Assembly: GCA_003526435.1 (NCBI GenBank)
Contig: DPWF01000028.1
Coordinates: 2,333 to 25,015, forward strand
DNA length: 22,683 nt
Direction of reading: 5' to 3'
Source: Chitinophagaceae bacterium
Lineage (GTDB): Bacteria; Bacteroidota; Bacteroidia; Chitinophagales; Chitinophagaceae
Notes under the pieces: model-generated
Database searches by the model: none
What the model saw: only the letters and a program-made list of their open reading frames with translations
Told to the model about the DNA's origin: nothing
Translations under genes and position numbers: made by a program
Shown here: positions 17,306 through 22,683 of the stretch, piece after piece
Layout of the letters: the number at the start of each line of letters is the position of its first letter
Position numbering within the stretch: the stretch's first letter is position 1

Positions 17306-20080
17306 ATGAAAAAGTTTCGGTTCGTTTTTACAGGATTACTGCATGTGATGCTGTTGACGGGTTTTTTAACGTCGGCAAAAGCACAGCAGTCGCTGACAGG
17401 CAAACCCAATCTGGCATTGGTGGCAAAAGTCAGCTCAAGTCGTGGCGGTTTTGGGGTAGAAGGATTGAATGACCAGAAAACCCCTGTTAATACTGGTAAC
17501 ACACGTCAGGGTGGTGGAGGTGGTAATAATAACCGCCCACCCCGCGCCAATATCTGGGTGCAATACGAATGGCAGGAGCCTGTTAGCACCAGTGAGATAG
17601 CTTTGTTCTGGTGGAACTATAACAACAATGTTCGTTTACCTGAACAATACCGTGTGTCTTACTGGAACGGTACTGCATTTGTGCCGGTTGAAAACGCACA
17701 GGGAATGGGTAAGGAAAACAACCAACTTAACACTACCACTTTCAAAGAAATTACCACTACGCGTATGCGTATTGATCTTGATTCTGCAGACCGTGGTGTA
17801 ACCACATTGCTGGAGTGGGCAGTGAACAAAAGTCCAAACTCAGCCAATCCTAAACCATTGGTATCTGCAGGTATAGACAGAGATGTAATCATCAATGGCA
17901 AAACTTATCTTGATGCATCAGTAAAATCTGTTTCTCCTGTTTCAAAAATTGAATGGAAGAAAGTGTCAGGTCCAGGTACCGTACAGTTTAGTGATGCGGG
18001 TTCATTAAAAGCAACAGCCAATTTCAGTGCCATTGGCGATTATGAATTAGCGATGACTGCTACTGAAGGCAACCTCACGCAAACGTCTACCATCAAAGTA
18101 AAAGTACATAACCCACCACCTGTAAACAGGCTGGATGTGGTGTACACCAAGAAATATAAAATAGACAATAAACTGTGGAACGACCGTGCAAAAGCCATGA
18201 TCGTTAACTGGATACCTTATTGTATTGCACAGAATGAACGTACCGATTTAACCATTGGTCAGGGCGGTCTCGATAATTTTATTGAAGCGGCCAAAGCCAT
18301 TCGTGGTGAACCACATGCACGTCATAAAGGATATGTGTTTTCCAATGCATGGGTACACCAGACCGTAGAATCTATCTGTATTGCATTGATGGTAGATCCG
18401 CAGGGCGATAAAGAAATTATTGCTGCTCAGGCAAAAATGAAAGATGCACTGGAAAGATGGATACCTATTATCCTCTCAGCGCAGGAATCTGACGGCTACC
18501 TGCATACTGCTTATACATTGCGCGACACAACACGTTGGAAAGACCGTTGGGCTCCACGTAACCGTGGCGATCATGAAGGGTATGTGGCTGGTTATTTTAT
18601 TGAGTCGGCCATCAATCACTACACACTCACCAACGGTAAAGACAAACGTTTGTATGATGCCGCCAAGAAACTGGCAGACTGTTGGGTAAAAAATATCGGA
18701 ACAGGTCCGGGTCAGAAAGAATGGTATGATGGTCACCAGGAAATGGAACAGGCGTTGGTACGTTTCGGTCGTTTCGTAAATGATATGGAGAAAAATGGCA
18801 GAGGCGACAGCTATGTTAAATTAGCCAAGTTCCAGCTCGACAGCCGTAAGAATGGAAGTGAATACGACCAGAGCCATGTGCCGGTTCGACAGCAATATGA
18901 AGCAGTAGGTCATGCGGTAAGAGCTACATACAATTATTCAGCCATGGCCGATGTGGCTGCTGAAACAGGTGATGTAGATTACCAGAGTGCGGTAATGTCT
19001 TTATGGAATAACCTGATTAATAAAAAATATTACCTCACTGGTGGTATTGGCAGTGGTGAAACATCAGAAGGGTTTGGTCCTAACTATTCACTGCGCAACA
19101 ATGCTTATTGTGAATCATGTTCAAGTGCAGGTTTAATTTTCTTCCAGTACAAAATGAACCTGGCCTATCATGATGCCAAGTATGCTGATCTGTATGAAGA
19201 AACCATGTACAATGCATTGTTGGGTTCTCTGGATCTGGATGGTAAAAACTTCTATTATACCAATCGTTTATCAGAAGCACAACCCAGAGATCCATGGCAT
19301 GTATGTCCATGCTGTGTAGGAAATATTCCACGTACACTCTTAATGGTGCCTACCTGGACCTATGTAACCGATCCTAACGCTATTTATGTGAACATGTATA
19401 TTGGTAGTACGATTAATGTAGAAAGAGTAGCGGGAACAGATATTGAAATGGTACAAAAAACCAATTACCCCTGGGAAGGTGCAGTGGCCATTACGGTGAA
19501 CCCTAAAGTAAGTAAGGAGTTTACGGTATATGTGCGCGTACCCAATAGAACCACGAGCGAACTGTACACACCTGATAAAGAAGTAAAAGGACTGAAATAC
19601 CTGAAAGTAAATGGTAAGAATGTTCCGGTGGAAACAATCAAAGGTTATGTGGCCATTAAACGCACCTGGAAAAAAGGTGATAAGATAGAACTGGAAATGC
19701 CGATGGAAGTGCAGAAGTTTCATGCTGATACCAGAATTGAAGCCAACCGCGGTCGTGTGGCATTACGTTTCGGGCCATTGATTTATAATGTGGAAACAGC
19801 AGACGGACAGGATATCAATAAAGCCATTGATACACAGAAACCACTGGCTGTTGAGTGGAGAGATAATTTCCTGCGTGGTATGTTAGTGATTAAAGGGCAG
19901 TGGGAAGATGGAACACCATTGCTGGCAATACCCAACTATGCGAGAACCAATCGCCTGGATGGTAAAGTGCCTGCTACAACCACTACCACATTGCCAACAG
20001 AAGCGGCAGAACCTCCGCAAAGAATCCAGAATAGACCAGTGGCGTCTGCCATCTGGATCAAGGAGAAGCCCAATAAATAA
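17306..20080 (+). CDS. GH127 (DUF1680) beta-L-arabinofuranosidase-like protein with N-terminal accessory domains
   Basis: A 924-residue secreted protein. After a signal peptide (about 1-27, ending AKAQ) come a galactose-binding-like beta domain (about 33-175, with WVQYEWQEP and a Gly/Asn-rich stretch at 69-76), then a PKD/Ig-like module (about 183-268, VSAGIDRDVIINGKTYLDA). The DUF1680 alpha/alpha-barrel catalytic region starts near 275. In the characterised enzyme HypBA1 a cysteine nucleophile sits on a zinc held by one Glu and three Cys. The same set is visible here: Glu603 and Cys605 in YCESCSSAG, Cys669 and Cys670 in CPCCVGN, and the general acid candidate Glu588 in SEGF. That enzyme class cleaves beta-L-arabinofuranose from hydroxyproline-linked arabino-oligosaccharides. 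Family GH146 shares the fold and could be the true subgroup. The gene is the last of the susCD block and is followed by a terminator. Confidence 0.88.
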   Translation: MKKFRFVFTGLLHVMLLTGFLTSAKAQQSLTGKPNLALVAKVSSSRGGFGVEGLNDQKTPVNTGNTRQGGGGGNNNRPPRANIWVQYEWQEPVSTSEIALFWWNYNNNVRLPEQYRVSYWNGTAFVPVENAQGMGKENNQLNTTTFKEITTTRMRIDLDSADRGVTTLLEWAVNKSPNSANPKPLVSAGIDRDVIINGKTYLDASVKSVSPVSKIEWKKVSGPGTVQFSDAGSLKATANFSAIGDYELAMTATEGNLTQTSTIKVKVHNPPPVNRLDVVYTKKYKIDNKLWNDRAKAMIVNWIPYCIAQNERTDLTIGQGGLDNFIEAAKAIRGEPHARHKGYVFSNAWVHQTVESICIALMVDPQGDKEIIAAQAKMKDALERWIPIILSAQESDGYLHTAYTLRDTTRWKDRWAPRNRGDHEGYVAGYFIESAINHYTLTNGKDKRLYDAAKKLADCWVKNIGTGPGQKEWYDGHQEMEQALVRFGRFVNDMEKNGRGDSYVKLAKFQLDSRKNGSEYDQSHVPVRQQYEAVGHAVRATYNYSAMADVAAETGDVDYQSAVMSLWNNLINKKYYLTGGIGSGETSEGFGPNYSLRNNAYCESCSSAGLIFFQYKMNLAYHDAKYADLYEETMYNALLGSLDLDGKNFYYTNRLSEAQPRDPWHVCPCCVGNIPRTLLMVPTWTYVTDPNAIYVNMYIGSTINVERVAGTDIEMVQKTNYPWEGAVAITVNPKVSKEFTVYVRVPNRTTSELYTPDKEVKGLKYLKVNGKNVPVETIKGYVAIKRTWKKGDKIELEMPMEVQKFHADTRIEANRGRVALRFGPLIYNVETADGQDINKAIDTQKPLAVEWRDNFLRGMLVIKGQWEDGTPLLAIPNYARTNRLDGKVPATTTTTLPTEAAEPPQRIQNRPVASAIWIKEKPNK

Positions 20081-20114
20081 AGTCTTTAGCGTTTTGTTTT
20101 GGCGTTTATCGTTT

Positions 20115-20147
20115 AAGCCTGTGTCCATTGAGGATGCAGGCTTTTTT
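20115..20147 (+). terminator. Rho-independent terminator of the susCD-GH127 block
   Basis: AAGCCTGTGTCC at 20115-20126 pairs with GGATGCAGGCTT at 20132-20143 across a 5-base loop, a 12-base stem with two G-U pairs, followed at once by a run of T. It starts 35 bases after the GH127 stop, as expected for the end of that transcript. Confidence 0.85.
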
Positions 20148-20579
20148 GTTGCGGAGTGATGTTATGAAATCGCCAATACTGGTTTTGAGATGATTACTCC
20201 TTTCGCCGTAGGGGTTTAATGAGCAAGTAAATTTTTCAACGGCGTATCTTGAAAACGAAAAGACTCGGCGTGTTACACAGCCAGCATGTCTGTATGTAGT
20301 TTTGCATTTTTTTCGATTACCCAAAGGGATAAAAGCAAATCAGCTTGCAAGTTTGAAACATAAGCATTTCTAGTCTCGTTGTATAGATAAGTGAAGTAAG
20401 ATTAACAATCATAATGCATCATCAAAAATCATAAGTATCCTAGTTCTATTTTCTTCTCCGTAAGAGAAATAAGCTAAAGAAAAGGAGTATCATTTCTACA
20501 ATACTAAGTAGCTATTCTATCAGCAATAGCAAACAGCCTACTTGCTATTTTTCCCGGTATTTTGTTGTTACATTCGGGT
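20148..20579. other. Noncoding stretch between GH127 terminator and BRO-N gene
   Basis: About 430 bases with no convincing gene. The first half (20160-20330) is less AT-rich than the second and contains short self-complementary pieces, such as CGCCGT at 20204-20209 with ACGGCG at 20239-20244 and a compact GGCGTGT / ACACAGCC hairpin near 20266-20282. On the minus strand it is open for 72 codons (20106-20324), but that frame runs into the terminator and has no recognisable family. It may be a dispersed intergenic repeat or a structured RNA. The second half (20330-20505) is AT-rich and featureless to the eye. Confidence 0.4.
20506..20552 (+). terminator. Overlapping hairpins, attenuator- or terminator-like, upstream of BRO-N gene
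   Basis: AATAGCAA at 20525-20532 pairs with TTGCTATT at 20542-20549 through a 9-base loop and is followed by T residues, an 8-base terminator-like stem. The same AATAGC can instead pair with GCTATT at 20511-20516, and AAGTA at 20506-20510 can pair with TACTT at 20539-20543. The two folds exclude each other. The site ends about 28 bases before the BRO-N start codon. It could end upstream transcription or regulate the BRO-N gene. Confidence 0.45.
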
Positions 20580-21404
20580 ATGAGTAACATTAAATTATTT
20601 GAAAGCAAACAAATACGAACTACCTGGAATGAGGTAGATGCGAAATGGTATTTTGTGGTAACAGATGTTATTCAGGTATTAACTGATAGTGCCAATCCTT
20701 CAGACTATCTAAAGAAGATGCGTAAGCGGGATGACCAGCTATCAAAAGGGTGGGGACAAATTGTCTCCCCCCTTTTGATAGATACTCCCGGCGGTAAACA
20801 GAAATTAAACTGTGCCAATGCCCAGGGTCTTTTAAGGATTATACAGTCCGTTCCCTCATTAAAAGCAGAGCCATTTAAATTATGGTTAGCCAAGGTTGGG
20901 TCTGACAGATTAGATGAAATTGAAAACCCTGAATTGGCCACGCAGCGCACAAGGGAGCTTTATAAGCTGAAAGGTTACCCGGATGACTGGATTGAAAAAA
21001 GGATGCGCAGTATCGCTATTCGGGAAGAACTTACCGAAGAATGGAGGAGTCGGGAAGTAAATCATGCCAAAGAGTATGCGATTCTTACATCCGAAATAGC
21101 GAAAGCCACCTTTGGTATTGCACCTGCTGAACATAAAAAACTGAAAGGTTTGCAAAGGCAGAACCTGCGTGATCATATGGATGACCTTGAATTGATATTT
21201 TCAATGCTTGGAGAAGCCTCTACAACAGCCATTGTAAAGGCAAAAGATCCCAAAGGATTTACAGAAAACAAGGAAGTAGCCAAACAGGGAGGGTCGGTGG
21301 CAGGTAAGGCAAGAGAAGACCTTGAAAAGAAAACGGGAAAGAAAGTCGTATCAGCCAAAAATTTCCTGCCTGAGGCAAAAAACAAAAAGAAAATAGATAA
21401 GTAA
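20580..21404 (+). CDS. BRO-N domain protein, phage antirepressor-like
   Basis: A 274-residue protein whose N-terminal half (about residues 1-115) matches the BRO-N / antirepressor pattern: FESKQIRTTWNEVDAKWYFVVTDVIQVL, a YLKKMRKRD segment, GGKQKLNCANAQGLLRIIQS, then KAEPFKLWLAKVG. The second half carries motifs of the related chromosomal family (RLDEIENPELATQRTRELYKLKGYPDDWIEKRMRSI) and a lysine-rich tail. Such proteins are DNA-binding and are common in phages, prophage remnants and mobile regions; some are DNA-damage-inducible. The ATG at 20580 was chosen over an in-frame TTG at 20562 because MSNIKLFE aligns with the usual family start. It is flanked by noncoding sequence with no other phage genes, so it may be a stand-alone acquired gene. 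A long quasi-palindrome lies inside codons 54-67. No partner repressor or toxin gene was found. Confidence 0.85.
   Translation: MSNIKLFESKQIRTTWNEVDAKWYFVVTDVIQVLTDSANPSDYLKKMRKRDDQLSKGWGQIVSPLLIDTPGGKQKLNCANAQGLLRIIQSVPSLKAEPFKLWLAKVGSDRLDEIENPELATQRTRELYKLKGYPDDWIEKRMRSIAIREELTEEWRSREVNHAKEYAILTSEIAKATFGIAPAEHKKLKGLQRQNLRDHMDDLELIFSMLGEASTTAIVKAKDPKGFTENKEVAKQGGSVAGKAREDLEKKTGKKVVSAKNFLPEAKNKKKIDK
20739..20781. repeat. 43-base quasi-palindrome inside the BRO-N coding sequence
   Basis: Two 21-base arms (20739-20759 and 20761-20781) around a single central base at 20760 are complementary at 19 of 21 positions. The outer 12 pairs are perfect (CTATCAAAAGGG with CCCTTTTGATAG), followed by a T/C mismatch at 20751/20769 and a G/T (G-U in RNA) at 20754/20766. 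It encodes the QLSKGWGQIVSPLLID segment, so it is both a conserved protein stretch and a strong potential hairpin or cruciform. Confidence 0.85.
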
Positions 21405-21576
21405 AGAGATGAGACTTTCTTCTTCGAAAGCTCTCCATTATTAAAGATGCTGTACACATGGTCTCACTCTTTTGCGAAGAACTACAAAATGGCAGCCACT
21501 GTCAGCCGAATCGAAACGGGTATAATACATCCTGCTAAACCTTTTGCAGAACCCAACCATTCTCCCCTTTTCCTGT

Positions 21577-21584
21577 TAAATTTG
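21577..21584 (+). promoter_or_regulatory. Candidate -7 element of the ispG promoter
   Basis: TAAATTTG at 21577-21584 is an exact match to the Bacteroidetes TAnnTTTG element and lies 17 bases before the ispG ATG, so transcription would begin near 21590 with a short leader. No TTG is found at the usual 19-21 base distance upstream, which lowers confidence. Confidence 0.4.
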
Positions 21585-21601
21585 TACCTCATATCTCATT
21601 T

Positions 21602-22683
21602 ATGCAAGCATACTGTCATTCGCTTACACAGTACAAACGGTTGAAGACCAGGGAAGTGCGTATTGGTGATCTTTTATTGGGCAACCATCACCCCATTCGT
21701 TTACAAACCATGACCACTACCGATACCATGGATACCCTGGCTACGGTAGAACAAAGCATCCGATGCATAGAAGCGGGGGCCGAACTGGTACGTATTACGG
21801 CACCCAGTAAAAAAGAGGCAGAAAACCTGCTCCATATAAAGAATGAACTGCGGAAAAGAGGCTATAACACACCGCTGGTGGCCGATATTCATTTCACCCC
21901 CAATGCTGCTGAAATAGCGGCGCGTATTGTAGAAAAAGTGCGGGTGAACCCAGGTAACTATGTAGACAAAAAGAAATTTGAACTCATTGAATATACCGAT
22001 GCCGATTATGCAGAGGAAATAGAAAGAATACAGGAAAAGTTTACGCCACTGGTACGCATCTGTAAAGAACATGGTACCGCCATGCGTATTGGTACCAATC
22101 ATGGCTCGCTCAGCGACCGCATCATGAGTCGCTATGGCGACACACCCATGGGTATGGTAGAAAGCGCCATGGAATTTTTACGCATAGCCCGTTACGAAAA
22201 TTTCCACCAGATTATACTGAGTATGAAAGCCAGTAACCCGCAGGTAATGGTACAGGCATATCGTTTGCTCATACAACAGATGGATGCTGAATTTGGCGAA
22301 TGTTATCCTTTACACCTTGGTGTAACAGAAGCGGGTGATGGTGAAGATGGTCGTGTAAAAAGTGCAGCAGGTATTGGTACTTTACTCGAAGATGGTATTG
22401 GTGATACTGTCAGGGTAAGTTTAACAGAAGACCCCGAATTTGAAATACCCGTTTGCCGCGACCTGGTGAAAAGATACACAACAAAGGAAAGAATCACCCA
22501 ACATATTCCTGCCATTGAAAAACTTACCTATGATCCTTTTAATTACCAGCGCAGGGAAAGTTTTGAAGTAGGCAATATAGGCGGCAAACGAGTACCTGTG
22601 GTAATAGCCGATCTTAGCAAAGCAGGTAAGATAGCACCCGCTACATTGGAAAGAGTTGGATATACCTACGATGCAGCTACCGA
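21602..22683 (+). CDS. ispG: 4-hydroxy-3-methylbut-2-enyl diphosphate synthase, long form, 3'-truncated by window edge
   Basis: IspG (GcpE) converts methylerythritol cyclodiphosphate to HMBPP in the MEP isoprenoid pathway, using an iron-sulfur cluster. The frame is open from the ATG at 21602 to the window edge, giving the first 360 residues. The N-terminal TIM-barrel signature is clear: PIRLQTMTTTDTMDT (31-45), AELVRITAPS (60-69), PLVADIHFTPNAAEIAAR (91-108), VRVNPGNY (113-120), MRIGTNHGSLS (161-171) and a VTEAGDGEDGRVKSAAGIG run (241-259). The sequence after about residue 285 diverges into the large insert found in Bacteroidetes, chlamydial and plant enzymes, so the full protein should be about 600-680 residues. 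The cluster-binding cysteines belong to the missing C-terminal part. The gene has an independent candidate promoter and no evident link to the catabolic genes before it. It marks a return to core chromosome after the BRO-N gene. Confidence 0.95.
   Translation, partial: MQAYCHSLTQYKRLKTREVRIGDLLLGNHHPIRLQTMTTTDTMDTLATVEQSIRCIEAGAELVRITAPSKKEAENLLHIKNELRKRGYNTPLVADIHFTPNAAEIAARIVEKVRVNPGNYVDKKKFELIEYTDADYAEEIERIQEKFTPLVRICKEHGTAMRIGTNHGSLSDRIMSRYGDTPMGMVESAMEFLRIARYENFHQIILSMKASNPQVMVQAYRLLIQQMDAEFGECYPLHLGVTEAGDGEDGRVKSAAGIGTLLEDGIGDTVRVSLTEDPEFEIPVCRDLVKRYTTKERITQHIPAIEKLTYDPFNYQRRESFEVGNIGGKRVPVVIADLSKAGKIAPATLERVGYTYDAAT

Noticed and set aside
19340..19723. 127-codon minus-strand open frame inside the GH127 gene
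   Set aside because: Opposite a well-supported coding region, with no recognisable domain of its own.
20106..20324. 72-codon minus-strand open frame as a small gene
   Set aside because: It overlaps the terminator of the GH127 transcript, has no recognised family or leader, and its composition is not clearly coding; kept only as a possible repeat.
20562..20579. Earlier TTG start for the BRO-N gene
   Set aside because: The six extra residues are not family-like, and the ATG at 20580 gives the normal MSNIKLFE-type start.
21447..21644. Plus-strand open frame of 65 codons before ispG
   Set aside because: It runs over the ispG start in another frame and contains the ispG promoter candidate; no family features.
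1..22683. tRNA, rRNA, CRISPR array or insertion sequence
   Set aside because: No cloverleaf-like or rRNA sequence, no regularly spaced repeats and no transposase or terminal inverted repeats were seen on either strand.

Overview
The window looks like chromosomal DNA from a Bacteroidetes bacterium, most likely near Chitinophagaceae. The grounds are a paired SusC/SusD outer-membrane uptake system, a long-type IspG, AT-leaning coding sequence without clear Shine-Dalgarno sites, and promoter-like sequences of the Bacteroidetes TTG / TAnnTTTG kind. The genus is an inference.

Layout. (1) Positions 1-9118, plus strand: six tightly spaced genes (gaps of 19-35 bases). They are an alpha-ketoglutarate semialdehyde dehydrogenase (5' end outside the window), a hydroxyproline 2-epimerase, a D-amino-acid (D-hydroxyproline) dehydrogenase, a secreted DUF885 metallopeptidase, a secreted GH31 glycosidase and a seven-heme c-type cytochrome. 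(2) Positions 9137-10546, minus strand: an APC-family amino-acid permease, convergent with the cytochrome gene. (3) Positions 10547-10923: a 377-base divergent regulatory region. (4) Positions 10924-20080, plus strand: SusC, SusD, a secreted M1-type metallopeptidase and a secreted GH127 (DUF1680) beta-L-arabinofuranosidase-like protein with extra N-terminal domains. A terminator closes the block at 20115-20147. (5) Positions 20148-20579: a noncoding stretch with several hairpins. (6) Positions 20580-21404: a phage-antirepressor-like BRO-N gene with a 43-base quasi-palindrome inside its coding sequence. (7) Positions 21602 to the end: ispG, an isoprenoid housekeeping gene cut by the window edge.

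How the genes may work together. The first three enzymes are three of the four steps that convert trans-4-hydroxy-L-proline to alpha-ketoglutarate. The missing deaminase may lie just upstream. Next to them are two secreted peptidases, an amino-acid permease, SusC/SusD, and a GH127 enzyme of the family that removes beta-L-arabinofuranose from hydroxyproline-linked arabinans. A GH31 enzyme could remove an alpha-linked sugar. Together they read as one plan: bind and import fragments of plant hydroxyproline-rich glycoprotein (extensin or arabinogalactan-protein type), strip the sugars, cleave the peptide, import hydroxyproline and burn it through the TCA cycle. This linkage is inferred from content and layout. 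Each enzyme family call rests on visible motifs, but substrates were not tested.

No tRNA, rRNA, CRISPR array, insertion sequence or transcription-factor gene was recognised.
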